64,000 nt of DNA from assembly GCA_963741565.1 (NCBI GenBank), contig CAVUIK010000008.1, positions 930,001-994,000 on the forward strand. Reading direction: 5' to 3'. The notes under the pieces were generated by a model. The model ran no database searches and was not told where the DNA came from. It saw only the letters and a program-made list of their open reading frames with translations. Shown here in pieces: positions 1-12,876 of the stretch. The first letter of the stretch is position 1. The number at the start of each line of letters is the position of its first letter. Origin of the DNA: Ga0077555 sp963741565 (GTDB lineage Bacteria; Pseudomonadota; Alphaproteobacteria; Rhizobiales; Hyphomicrobiaceae). The translations under genes and the position numbers were made by a program.

Positions 1-65
1 ATCTTGATCCGATCGAACGTCGGGGCCTGGACCTGGGTCTTGAAGAGGTTCGTGATCTCGTTCAT
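1..65 (-). CDS. rpoC: RNA polymerase subunit beta' (5' end only)
   Basis: Only the first 21 codons are in the window; the gene runs off the left edge. The reverse-strand translation begins MNEITNLFKTQVQAPTFD, the characteristic alphaproteobacterial RpoC N-terminus. A Shine-Dalgarno AGGAGAG lies 6-8 bases before the ATG. It follows rpoB by about 100 bases on the same strand, as expected for the rpoBC operon. Identity is firm despite the short length because both sequence and position agree. Confidence 0.95.
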   Translation of the reverse strand, partial: MNEITNLFKTQVQAPTFDRIK

Positions 66-165
66 CGGCTCTCTCCTGTCGGCACGCCGGCGATCGCGTC
101 CGCGGCGGCGAATTCAGTGATCCTTCACCCCGGTAGCCGGGGCGAAGGCCGTGACGTGGGCGGCG

Positions 166-4323
<4,158 letters not shown>

Positions 4324-4529
4324 TGTTCGCTCCTCTTGGTTGGCGGAAGATCCGCCTTCAGATGTGGCACGCCGGCATGGCTGCAGGCGCTTGTCTTAGA
4401 AACGGCTTGCCGGAGCGCCCGAACCGGCGCCTTGCAGCGCCATGGACCCTCCGGAAAACCGTTCGAGAGTGGCAGTCGGCACGCAGCAATCGGGAAATCC
4501 CCAAGGCCGCGTGCCGGTTGCCATATCGC

Positions 4530-4907
4530 TTACTTCACTTCGACCTTGGCGCCCGCATCTTCGAGCTGCTTCCTGATCTTGGCGGCTTCGTCCTTGTTCA
4601 CGCCCTCTTTTACGGTCTTGCCACCGGCCTCGACGAGGTCCTTGGCTTCCTTCAGACCGAGGCCCGTGATCGTGCGGACCTCTTTGATGACGTTGATCTT
4701 CTTTTCGCCACCAGAAATCAGGACGACGGCGAACTCGGTCTGCTCTTCGGCAGGGGCAGCTGCAGCAGCAGCCGGGCCCGCAACGGCCACAGCAGCGGCA
4801 GCGGCGGATACGCCCCACTTCTCCTCGAGCATCTTGATGAGCTGCGACATCTCAAGGATGGTCAGCTTCGAGAGATTCTCGGCATGCATTGCAAGATCAG
4901 CACTCAT
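4530..4907 (-). CDS. rplL: 50S ribosomal protein L7/L12
   Basis: Stalk protein that recruits translational GTPases, 125 aa. The order is an N-terminal dimerisation helix (LSKLTILEMSQLIKMLEEKWG), an alanine-rich hinge at about residues 34-53, and the C-terminal domain with VIKEVRTITGLGLKEAKDLVE. The last residues, DAGAKVEVK, match the family end. It follows rplJ by about 64 bases, forming the rplJL stalk operon. The N-terminus is a few residues longer than the usual MADLxKLV form. A second ATG at residue 7 could be the true start. Confidence 0.98.
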   Translation of the reverse strand: MSADLAMHAENLSKLTILEMSQLIKMLEEKWGVSAAAAAVAVAGPAAAAAAPAEEQTEFAVVLISGGEKKINVIKEVRTITGLGLKEAKDLVEAGGKTVKEGVNKDEAAKIRKQLEDAGAKVEVK

Positions 4908-4971
4908 TGTATTTTCCTGTCAGTTTGAACCTGGAAGTTGATGTTGGATCGACCGGGTTGATCGTCTGTGC

Positions 4972-5496
4972 TCACGCAGCAGCCGCATCTCCCTTGTCCG
5001 ATTTCGCCTTCAAGAGGCGAGCAAGTGCCGACGCCGGCTCGTTCAACGTGCGCACAAACTTGCTTGCCGGTGCATTCATCACACCGAGCAGCATAGCTCT
5101 GAGCTCATCGAGTGAGGGCAGTTCCGCCAGCGCTTTCACGGCATTGGCATCGAGGACGGTCTTGCCCATGGCGCCACCGAGAATGACGAGCTTGTCATTC
5201 TCCTTGGCGTAGGCGACCGCCGACTTGGCCGCAGCGATCGGATCCTTCGAGAAGGCCAGAATGGTCGGCCCCTTCAGAAGTCCCTTGATCCCTTCGGCAT
5301 CCGTACCGTTGAGCGCGAGCGCGGCCAGCTTGTTCTTCGCGACCTTCACCGAGCCCCCTGACGCCTTCACGCGGCGCCGGAAGTCTGCGGATTGGGCTGC
5401 GACCAAGCCGGCATTGCGAGCGACGACGATCACGCCGGTGTCTTTCAACAGGGCGTTGAGCGTCGAGACGAGCTCGCGTTTTTCGGCTCTGTCCAC
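4972..5496 (-). CDS. rplJ: 50S ribosomal protein L10
   Basis: Base of the ribosomal stalk and, in characterised bacteria, the autorepressor of rplJL, 174 aa. The frame is open further upstream, but the family N-terminus is MDRAEKRELV. Here it reads V-DRAEKRELV, so a GTG start at 5494-5496 is chosen. GGAG lies 9 bases before that GTG. The conserved VVVARNAGLVAAQSADFRRR and KNKLAALAL segments are present. The C-terminal helix that binds L12 dimers ends in an alanine-rich tail. The long upstream region carries several hairpins. Confidence 0.96.
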   Translation of the reverse strand: MDRAEKRELVSTLNALLKDTGVIVVARNAGLVAAQSADFRRRVKASGGSVKVAKNKLAALALNGTDAEGIKGLLKGPTILAFSKDPIAAAKSAVAYAKENDKLVILGGAMGKTVLDANAVKALAELPSLDELRAMLLGVMNAPASKFVRTLNEPASALARLLKAKSDKGDAAAA

Positions 5497-5911
5497 TTGG
5501 CTACACTCCGAATTTGCAGTCCGCCCGTCGCCGGGCATCCTGCGGGTTGCACCTTGCCGCGTTGCAATCGTTGCCGATCGCGACCCGGCGGTTGGATCCT
5601 GTCCGCCCGCGCGGCCTTGCGGCTGCTCGGTGCGACCCGAAGAGGTTCAAACCGTCACGGCCCACAGGTGGGCAATTCCGGCTCGTCTCCCGTCTAAGCA
5701 GGCCCCGGTTTGGCTTAGGCCGGCAAGCTGCCGGCACCTGCAATCTCGGACAGGGTCGAGACCAATACCGAGGTACCGGTCTCGATCCCGGGCTTGCGCC
5801 CGGAATTGGTTGTCTTCGCGCCCACGTCTTGACGAAGCTGAGCTCCGCTTAAACGCATCCGGCGCTCTTGATCTTTGCGCCTTCGGATGCCCACTTCGCA
5901 TCCGGCGCGCG
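5497..5911 (-). promoter_or_regulatory. structured rplJL leader (probable L10-type autoregulatory leader)
   Basis: This 415-base stretch between rplA and rplJ has no gene but is rich in perfect hairpins in transcript sense. They are CTAAGC/GCTTAG (5694-5699 with 5713-5718), a 7-bp stem with 3-nt loop (5719-5735), GAGACC/GGTCTC continuing inward with two G-U pairs (5758-5783), and CCGGGC-GCAA-GCCCGG with a GNRA loop (5788-5803). L10 or L10/L12 is known to bind an mRNA leader upstream of rplJ in many bacteria. The location and structure fit that role. Assignment to the Rfam L10 leader is inferred, not computed. Confidence 0.55.
5855..5890 (-). terminator. hairpin just after rplA (attenuator or partial terminator)
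   Basis: In transcript sense GCATCC-GAA-GGCGC pairs with GCGCC-GGATGC around an 11-nt loop, giving an 11-bp interrupted stem followed only by GTTTAAG. The U-run is weak, so full intrinsic termination is doubtful. Partial termination or an RNA-processing site between rplKA and rplJL is more likely. A second copy of GCGCCGGATGC at 5898-5908 can compete for the same middle arm. Confidence 0.4.
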
Positions 5912-6655
5912 TCAGCCCTGAACGGGGCCAACCACCACGCTCGACTGCTCGAGCTTCAGGCCCGGCCCTTGTGTCGAGGCAATGGAAATCTTCTTGAGGA
6001 ATGCGCCCTTTGAACCGGCTGGCTTCGCCTTCACGACGGCGTCGACGAACGCCTTGATATTCTCGACCAACGCCTGCTCGTTGAAGCTCGCCTTGCCGAC
6101 GCCGGCATGAATGACGCCGGCCTTCTCGACTCGGAACTCGACAGCACCGCCCTTGGCGCCCTTAATCGCTCCGACGACGTCCATGGTGACCGTGCCGACA
6201 CGCGGGTTCGGCATCATGCCACGGGGGCCGAGCACTTTGCCGAGCCGGCCAACGAGGCCCATCATGTCGGGCGTCGCGATGCAGCGATCAAAGTTGATCA
6301 CGCCCTTCGACACCTGCTCGACGAGATCCTCCGCGCCGACGACGTCGGCACCGGCGGCTTTCGCCTCTTCGGCCTTCGGCCCGCGCGCAAACACGGCAAC
6401 CCGCTGCGTCCGGCCAGAGCCGTTCGGCAGATTGCAAACGCCGCGAACCATCTGATCGGCATGCTTCGGATCAACGCCGAGATTCATCGCGATTTCGATG
6501 GTCTCGTCGAACTTTGCCTTGGCGCGCGACTTGACCAGCTTCACGGCCTCCTCGACGGAGTAAGCCTTGGAGCGATCGAGGTCGTTGTTGGCGGCTGCCA
6601 GGCGCTTGCCGCCGGCAAGGCGCGTCGCCTTGATCTTCTCGGGTGCGATTGCCAT
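5912..6655 (-). CDS. rplA: 50S ribosomal protein L1
   Basis: Large-subunit protein of the mobile L1 stalk involved in E-site tRNA release, 247 aa versus about 230 usual. The family signature is present: FDETIEIAMNLGVDPKHADQ, then GKVLGPRGMMPNPRVGTV at about residues 135-150. The C-terminal extension, ISIASTQGPGLKLEQSSV, is a common alphaproteobacterial variant. rplK ends 3 bases before its ATG, so the two are clearly cotranscribed. The stop codon abuts the repeat that forms the downstream hairpin switch. Confidence 0.98.
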   Translation of the reverse strand: MAIAPEKIKATRLAGGKRLAAANNDLDRSKAYSVEEAVKLVKSRAKAKFDETIEIAMNLGVDPKHADQMVRGVCNLPNGSGRTQRVAVFARGPKAEEAKAAGADVVGAEDLVEQVSKGVINFDRCIATPDMMGLVGRLGKVLGPRGMMPNPRVGTVTMDVVGAIKGAKGGAVEFRVEKAGVIHAGVGKASFNEQALVENIKAFVDAVVKAKPAGSKGAFLKKISIASTQGPGLKLEQSSVVVGPVQG

Positions 6656-6658
6656 GGC

Positions 6659-7108
6659 TTAATTCTCCACGACCTGAAGGCCCATCGAACGGGCGGTACC
6701 GGCAAGCGTCTTCGTCGCAGCTTCGACGTCGACGGTGTTCATATCCTTGAGCTTGGTCTTGGCGATATCGCGCAGCTGCGCGATCGTCACCTGACCAGCA
6801 ACCGTGCGGCCCGGCTCCTTCGAGCCCGAGCCCGGCTTGCCGGTTGCTTTCATGCCGGCGGCCTTTTTGATGAGGAACGTCGCCGGCGGCATCCGCATCT
6901 CAAAGGTGAACGAGCGGTCCGAATACACGGTGATCTTCACCGGGATCGGCGCGCCCTGCTCGAGTTCCTTCGTTTTCGCGTTGAATGCCTTGCAGAATTC
7001 CATGATGTTGACGCCGCGCTGACCTAGCGCGGGGCCAATCGGCGGCGCTGGATTGGCAGCACCCGCCGGCACCTGCAGATTGATATAACCGTCAACTTTC
7101 TTTGCCAT
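6659..7108 (-). CDS. rplK: 50S ribosomal protein L11
   Basis: GTPase-centre protein of the large subunit, 149 aa. The N-terminus MAKKVDGYINLQVPAGAANP and the PPIGPALGQRGVNIMEFCKAFN block are diagnostic. The C-terminal RNA-binding domain ends in the family motif for the switch region (GTARSMGLQV). It sits between nusG (183 bases upstream) and rplA (3 bases downstream), the normal order. Confidence 0.98.
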   Translation of the reverse strand: MAKKVDGYINLQVPAGAANPAPPIGPALGQRGVNIMEFCKAFNAKTKELEQGAPIPVKITVYSDRSFTFEMRMPPATFLIKKAAGMKATGKPGSGSKEPGRTVAGQVTIAQLRDIAKTKLKDMNTVDVEAATKTLAGTARSMGLQVVEN

Positions 7109-7259
7109 CTCTGTCCCCTGGCTCTGTTGTGGGAAGGCGAACCCTCCCAGGGTTAGCGGTCAACGGGCTGGCTGGCCCTTCCGCGGAACTTGCCGCAGCG
7201 GGACCAGGGCTTTAACCTGGATCCGCGTCGGCGCGACGAACGTCCGAAGTCTCTTGTCA

Positions 7260-7285
7260 GCCAGGGCCTGGACGCCGACCCTGGC
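7260..7285 (-). other. short hairpin between nusG and rplK
   Basis: A perfect GCCAGGG/CCCTGGC stem closes a 12-nt loop 6 bases after the nusG stop. No U-run follows, so it is not a convincing terminator. An mRNA-processing or stability element between secE-nusG and rplKA is possible. This is the only clear structure in the 183-base gap. Confidence 0.3.
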
Positions 7286-7291
7286 TTCTGA

Positions 7292-7828
7292 TCAGCTTGG
7301 AACCTTCTCCACCTGACCAAACTCGAGATCGACCCGGGTGGGCCGACCGAAAATCATAACGGCAACTTTCAAGCGCGACCGCTCTTCGTCGACTTCCTCG
7401 ACTTGGCCAGCAAACGACGCGAACGGGCCATCGGAGACTTTGACGTTCTCGCCGATCTCGTAGGAGACCGACGGCTTCGGCCGCTCGACGCCTTCCTTCA
7501 CCTGGTTGAGGATGCGCATCGCCTCGGCTTCAGTGATCGGGATCGCCTTGTTGTCGGCCCCGAGGAACCCGGTCACCTTCGGCGTGTTCTTGATCAGCAC
7601 GAACGCCTGGTCCGTCATCTCCATCTTCACGAGCACGTAGCTCGGAAACAACTTGCGCTCGACCTCGCGCGGGCGGCCGCGGTGCACCTCGCGCACGGAT
7701 TCAGAAGGCACCAGCACCTCCTCGAAGAGATCCTCGAGATTGGCGGCTTTGGCGCGCTCCTTGATCAACTCGGCCACCTTCTTCTCGAAGTTCGAGTAGG
7801 CGTGCACGATGTACCAGCGCTTGGCCAT
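7292..7828 (-). CDS. nusG: transcription termination/antitermination factor NusG
   Basis: NusG binds RNA polymerase and couples it to Rho or the ribosome, 178 aa from the ATG at 7826-7828. The NGN domain starts MAKRWYIVHAYSNFEKKVAE and contains FPSYVLVKMEMTDQAF. The C-terminal KOW domain has VKVSDGPFASFAGQVEEVD and RPTRVDLEFGQVEKV. The frame is open further upstream, but the family start and the secE stop position support the chosen ATG. It follows secE by 44 bases. Confidence 0.97.
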   Translation of the reverse strand: MAKRWYIVHAYSNFEKKVAELIKERAKAANLEDLFEEVLVPSESVREVHRGRPREVERKLFPSYVLVKMEMTDQAFVLIKNTPKVTGFLGADNKAIPITEAEAMRILNQVKEGVERPKPSVSYEIGENVKVSDGPFASFAGQVEEVDEERSRLKVAVMIFGRPTRVDLEFGQVEKVPS

Positions 7829-7872
7829 GTTTGTCTCTGTCAGCTCCAGATCGGGCCGCGCCCCGGCAAGGT

Positions 7873-8058
7873 TCAGCGGCCCAGCACCCACTTGACCACT
7901 GTGCCGATCGTCAGATCGGCGAGCGTGAAGAACGCAGCCGACAGCGCCACCATGATCAGCACCATCAACGTCGTGATCCATACTTCTTTCCAGGTGGGCC
8001 AAGTGACCTTGGCCACTTCCTGCCGCACTTCCTGGATAAACTGAAACGGGTTGAGCAT
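7873..8058 (-). CDS. secE: preprotein translocase subunit SecE
   Basis: Small essential subunit of the SecYEG channel, 61 aa. It begins MLNPFQFIQEVRQEVAKVTW, the amphipathic surface helix with the conserved KVTWPTxKE motif. One membrane helix (about residues 30-55, VLIMVALSAAFFTLADLTI) follows. The ATG at 8056-8058 is preceded by GAGGGG. A longer frame upstream lacks family similarity. It lies between tRNA-Trp and nusG, its canonical place. Confidence 0.96.
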   Translation of the reverse strand: MLNPFQFIQEVRQEVAKVTWPTWKEVWITTLMVLIMVALSAAFFTLADLTIGTVVKWVLGR

Positions 8059-8167
8059 TACCCCTCGCATCCGACCCTCAGCGCTGCCCATGACCGATGC
8101 TTCGGAGGACAGCGAAAATCTCATCACGTGGCAGGAAACGATCCGGTTAAGCTCGGCCAGTCCAGAT

Positions 8168-8243
8168 TGGCAGGGGCGGAGGGTCTCGAACCCCCAGCCT
8201 TCGGTTTTGGAGACCGACGCTCTACCAATTGAGCTACACCCCT
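8168..8243 (-). tRNA. trnW: tRNA-Trp (CCA)
   Basis: A 76-nt cloverleaf on the minus strand. The acceptor AGGGGTG pairs with CGCCCCT, followed by G and an encoded CCA tail. The D-arm contains AGCTCAATTGGTAGAGC. The anticodon arm CGGTCTCCAAAACCG places anticodon CCA. The T-arm is GGGGGTTCGAGACCCTC. Location immediately upstream of secE is conserved in alphaproteobacteria, and the tRNA is probably processed from the same transcript. Confidence 0.97.
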
Positions 8244-8402
8244 TAATATCTTCGTTGATCGGCCATCGCTAAATCGTTGATTCAACGTGCAAATCCCTAA
8301 GATTCGGACTTCTCAAGCGCCAGAGGCGGCATGCGCGGCCCCGGGGCTTCCACCCTGCGGTCTCGCTGCCGATCTCGGATCATTCCTACGATTTCATGGT
8401 TC

Positions 8403-8430
8403 TTATAGGCGCAAGGCGCGCAGCGCACAA
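8403..8430 (-). promoter_or_regulatory. candidate sigma-70 promoter for tRNA-Trp/secE-nusG
   Basis: In transcript sense TTGTGC (-35, 8425-8430) is separated by 16 bases from CTATAA (-10, 8403-8408), about 160 bases before the tRNA. The spacing is acceptable and the -10 is good. The -35 is partial and lies in GC-rich repeats. This is a by-eye call in the 254-base gap 8244-8497, which otherwise shows no gene. Confidence 0.35.
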
Positions 8431-8497
8431 GCGCAAATCGTCAATTCTTCCTTGACATGTGCTCTGGGCTCAACTCGCAAAAATGAACGTTGATCAT

Positions 8498-8821
8498 TCA
8501 TTCGACCGACTCGACGATGACCGCCGTGCCGTAGGCCAAAACCTCGGTCACCCCGGCGTTGATCTCGTTGGCGTCATAGCGCATGGCAATGATGGCGTTG
8601 GCCCCCATCGATCGGGCATGGGCGACCAGGAGGTCATAGGCTTCCTGGCGGGCCTCCTCGGCGAGCCGCGTGTAGATCGAGATATTGCCCCCGCGGATCG
8701 TCTGCAGGAACGCTCCGAACCCGGAGATCAGGTTGCGCGAGCGCACAGTGACGCCGCGCGCTACGCCGAGATGGCGCACGATCCGGTAGCCGGCGAGGTC
8801 GTTGGTGGTGGCTGCGAGCAT
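8498..8821 (-). CDS. YbjQ/UPF0145 family protein
   Basis: 107-aa protein of the YbjQ family (UPF0145, often labelled heavy-metal-binding domain). Family marks are the opening TTNDLAGYRIVRHLGVARGVTVRS, the central ARQEAYDLLVAHARSMGANAIIAMRYD and the terminal AYGTAV. Members form small pentameric rings; no biochemical role is firmly established. It starts 14 bases after the preceding 72-aa gene and is probably cotranscribed with it. Confidence 0.9.
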   Translation of the reverse strand: MLAATTNDLAGYRIVRHLGVARGVTVRSRNLISGFGAFLQTIRGGNISIYTRLAEEARQEAYDLLVAHARSMGANAIIAMRYDANEINAGVTEVLAYGTAVIVESVE

Positions 8822-8835
8822 CTGCCCGGTTCCGA

Positions 8836-9054
8836 TTATCGACCTTCAGATCGAACGGCTTCCGATCTTCCCTGACGTGCCTTATTGATCGCTTCGTCCA
8901 AGTCATCGAGATGTGAGCACGCATCGTCGTACTCGCCACTTTCGACTTTTTCGTAGATGCGCGCGATAACACCGGCAACGCTGAGGCCAAGTTCTTCCGC
9001 CACGCGCAACCGGTCCTCCGCCAACTCAATCAGTCGTTCTTCCGCCTTCGACAT
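8836..9054 (-). CDS. small acidic hypothetical protein
   Basis: 72 aa, rich in Glu, Asp and Arg and predicted to be mostly helical (KAEERLIELAEDRLRVAEEL, then YDDACSHLDDLDEAINKARQ). No signal peptide or membrane segment. I do not recognise a family. It is placed between tuf and the YbjQ gene in the same direction. The 14-base spacing to the YbjQ start suggests a bicistronic unit, which is the main reason to accept it as real. Confidence 0.6.
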   Translation of the reverse strand: MSKAEERLIELAEDRLRVAEELGLSVAGVIARIYEKVESGEYDDACSHLDDLDEAINKARQGRSEAVRSEGR

Positions 9055-9152
9055 TGCGAATTTTCACCGATCAACAAATCGAGCCATTGAACTAGGTTCG
9101 GGCTGCGCCCCGCGCTTGAGCGCCGATGCGAACCACAACCAGTTCCGGTGGA

Positions 9153-10361
<1,209 letters not shown>

Positions 10362-10641
10362 GATTGGGGTCCTGCTCTTGGGAACTGCGCGACATCACCC
10401 CAAAGGGGTTCGGGTCCGTCTGGCGCGAGCATGTAGCAGATACAGCGTGCCAAGCAAATCGCGGCGACCACAACAATTGAACAATGAGCATTAAAGGCAT
10501 GGACTCAATCGCGCGCAGCCGATGCGATACCGGCATGGCGAGCCACCACGGCTCCCTGCATCGCGGAGATGCGATGGCGCAAGGGAGGCGCTTATTGTAA
10601 CAACTCCCTTCTCGACCCTCGTCCCGCAGAATGGAGACCCT

Positions 10642-11094
10642 ATGGACGGTGCCACGGCCCGCGCGCTTGTCGCAAGCGCATCGATCGGCACGCTGGCAAC
10701 CATCGATGCCGCGACTGGACACCCCTACGCGTCGCTGGTGCAAATTGCGCCAACGGCTCGCGGCGAGGTGATCCTGCTGATTTCAGCCTTGGCGCGGCAT
10801 ACCCGGAATGTCGCTGCCGATGCCCGCGCCAGCGTGCTGGTCGACGAACGGATGGGAGGCGGTGACGGCGATCCGCTGACTCGAGGCCGGGTCACCTTGA
10901 TCGGAACCATGGCGCGCACGATCTCGCCAGCCGCCATGCGCCGGTTCGTCGAGGTGCACCCATCGGCCGAGCAATACGCGTCGTTCGGCGACTTCGGCAC
11001 TTGGCAACTGAATGTGTCGATGGCCCACTATATCGGCGGTTTCGGGCGGATTCGCGAGCTTTCGGCAACCGAATATCTGGCGCCGCAAGTCTAA
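10642..11094 (+). CDS. HugZ-like pyridoxamine 5'-phosphate-oxidase-fold protein
   Basis: Split-barrel flavin/heme-binding-fold protein, 150 aa from the ATG at 10642. It reads ASIGTLATIDAATGHPYASLVQ, then ISALARHTRNVAADARASVLV and GDPLTRGRVTLIGTM, all typical of the HugZ/PPOX family. The start is uncertain. GGAG lies 5 bases before the chosen ATG, but the frame stays open to an ATG at 10522. A rare ATT at 10594 has an excellent AGGGAGG upstream. A role in heme or flavin handling is inferred from the family. It converges on folD with a 7-base gap. Confidence 0.82.
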   Translation: MDGATARALVASASIGTLATIDAATGHPYASLVQIAPTARGEVILLISALARHTRNVAADARASVLVDERMGGGDGDPLTRGRVTLIGTMARTISPAAMRRFVEVHPSAEQYASFGDFGTWQLNVSMAHYIGGFGRIRELSATEYLAPQV

Positions 11095-11101
11095 ACGGGC
11101 C

Positions 11102-11974
11102 TCAGCCGCCAGCAGCCCGCTCGGCAGCATCAACTGTATTCTGCAGCAGACACGCAATCGTCATCGGACCGACGCCTCCTGGCACCGGCGTGATGGCGCC
11201 AGCCACGCGGTGCGCCTCTTCGAACGCGACGTCCCCGACGAGGCGGCTCTTGCCGTCGGCCAGCGCGACGCGATTGATGCCGACGTCGATCACCGTGGCA
11301 CCAGGCTTGATCCAGTCGCCGCGCACCATCTCCGGCCGCCCGACCGCCGCAACCACCACATCCGCACGGCGAACGACGGCGGCAAGATCCCGCGTGCGCG
11401 AATGGGCGATGGTCACCGTGCAATCTTCCGCCAGCAGCAACTGCGCCACCGGTTTGCCGACGATATTCGATCGGCCGACGACGACCGCTTCCAGTCCTTT
11501 CAGGCTCGCGTGCACCGACTTGGCCAGGATCACGCAGCCCAGCGGCGTGCACGGCACGAGCCCAGCCTGTCCCGTCGCCAGCCGGCCCGCGTTGACCGGA
11601 TGGAAGCCGTCAACATCCTTGGCGGGATCGATGGCCTCGATCACACGCCCCGCGTCGATTTGCTCCGGCAATGGCAGCTGGACGAGAATACCGTGAACAG
11701 AGGACTCGCGATTGAGCGTGGCGATCAGCGCCAGCAGGTCGGCTTCGCGGGTCGTCGCCGGCAGCTTGTGCTCGAACGACCGCATACCCGCATCGATGGT
11801 CTGTCGCCCCTTGTTGCGCACATAGACCTGGCTCGCCGGATCGTCGCCGACAATGACGACGGCAAGCCCCGGAACGATCCCGCGCATGGCCGTGAGCTTT
11901 GCAACCCGCGCGGCAACCTGGCGCCGCACACGTTCGGCGATCGCCTTGCCATCGATTAGCTGTGCTTTGGCCAT
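11102..11974 (-). CDS. folD: bifunctional methylenetetrahydrofolate dehydrogenase/cyclohydrolase
   Basis: FolD interconverts 5,10-methylene-THF and 10-formyl-THF, 290 aa, normal length. The family motifs VGDDPASQVYVRNKGR, the QLPLPEQID substrate-site motif, and the NADP-binding VVVGRSNIVGKPVAQLLL are present. PGGVGPMTIACLLQNT near the C-terminus is diagnostic. It follows the DUF167 gene by 28 bases on the same strand, an order common in Rhizobiales (yggT-DUF167-folD). Confidence 0.97.
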   Translation of the reverse strand: MAKAQLIDGKAIAERVRRQVAARVAKLTAMRGIVPGLAVVIVGDDPASQVYVRNKGRQTIDAGMRSFEHKLPATTREADLLALIATLNRESSVHGILVQLPLPEQIDAGRVIEAIDPAKDVDGFHPVNAGRLATGQAGLVPCTPLGCVILAKSVHASLKGLEAVVVGRSNIVGKPVAQLLLAEDCTVTIAHSRTRDLAAVVRRADVVVAAVGRPEMVRGDWIKPGATVIDVGINRVALADGKSRLVGDVAFEEAHRVAGAITPVPGGVGPMTIACLLQNTVDAAERAAGG

Positions 11975-12002
11975 GCCCCGCTCCCTCTTGCTCGAAAACC
12001 CC

Positions 12003-12338
12003 TCATTTGACGTCTCCAGGCTTGACCAGCCATGCCGAAAGCCGGGTCTCGATCGCCGCTGCCTCCCCGGTGACCGCGACGCTCTTTACGCGGGATTTGC
12101 CGCCCTTGACCAAGGCTACCTGACGCTTCGGCAGGTTCAGCCAGCCGGCAATCAGCGCCTCAATGGCCGCATTTGCCGCGCCCTCGGAGGGGACCGCCCG
12201 GACCCGCGCCTTGATCGCGGGGCCCTCGCTGGTTGTTTCGAGCCCGCCGATTTCATCACGCGCGCTGCGGGGCGTGACCCGGACCCGCAGCAGGCAGCGG
12301 CCGTCGGTCCAGGTCCACGGCCTCCGGCCATCCGTCAT
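12003..12338 (-). CDS. DUF167/UPF0235 (YggU) family protein
   Basis: 111-aa member of the DUF167 (UPF0235, YggU) family. The conserved core LRVRVTPRSARDEIGG, then KARVRAVPSEGAANAAIEALIA and the VKGGKSRVKSVAV strand are clear. Its function is unknown in all organisms I know of. Its ATG overlaps the yggT stop by 4 bases (ATGA), implying translational coupling. Confidence 0.93.
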   Translation of the reverse strand: MTDGRRPWTWTDGRCLLRVRVTPRSARDEIGGLETTSEGPAIKARVRAVPSEGAANAAIEALIAGWLNLPKRQVALVKGGKSRVKSVAVTGEAAAIETRLSAWLVKPGDVK

Positions 12339-12637
12339 ACGAAGATCTTGGCGATGTTGGTCAACACTACGGATTGAACGAAATAGCAGCCGAGCAACAG
12401 AAAGATCGGCGAAATATCGATCCCCTGGAGGCTGGGGAGCAGACGCCCGATGAAGCGCCGGATCGGCTTTAAAAGCGGCTCTGTGACCGCATTGAGGGCG
12501 TTCCAGATCGAGCGGACCATCGGATTGTAGGCGTTGATGACGTTGAATCCGATCAACCAGCTCATGATCACCGACGCGAGTACGACATACGTGAACAGCG
12601 TAATGAGATAGCTGATAAAGTTGAGCAGCTCGAGCAT
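12335..12637 (-). CDS. YggT family integral membrane protein
   Basis: 100 aa with two YggT-type hydrophobic segments, one at each end (about residues 8-30 and 75-98). The linking loop PMVRSIWNALNAVTEPLLKP and the IRRFIGRLLPSLQGIDISP motif define the family. The ATG at 12635-12637 gives the family-length protein; the extension upstream is arginine- and proline-rich noise. YggT proteins are linked to membrane organisation and osmotic tolerance without a settled mechanism. It is divergent from argB across a 239-base spacer that probably holds both promoters. Confidence 0.92.
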   Translation of the reverse strand: MLELLNFISYLITLFTYVVLASVIMSWLIGFNVINAYNPMVRSIWNALNAVTEPLLKPIRRFIGRLLPSLQGIDISPIFLLLGCYFVQSVVLTNIAKIFV

Positions 12638-12876
12638 GGAACCCGCTTTTTTCCCGATTCGGACCACCGACACATAAGGCAAGGGGCCTACAACCGGCAA
12701 GTGCGGAGGCGGTGGCGTTGCCGAAGGCCGCCCCAGTTCACATCTTGGCGTTAACGTGCATGGCTGATCGCGCCTTGTCTTGGATGCACGCGCGACGCAG
12801 CAACCATTGTCCCCCGCCGCCGGGGCGCTATAAGACCGTCTGAACAACGCCCGTTCGGAGCCAGAGGACAGGACAC

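Noticed and set aside
8451..8480. TTGACA-like box on the plus strand
   Set aside because: No suitable -10 follows at normal spacing and no plus-strand gene lies downstream; likely chance.
10430..10460. Sigma-54-like TTGGCAC-N-TGCT element upstream of tuf
   Set aside because: GG and GC are separated by 12 rather than 10 bases, and sigma-54 control of tuf would be unexpected.
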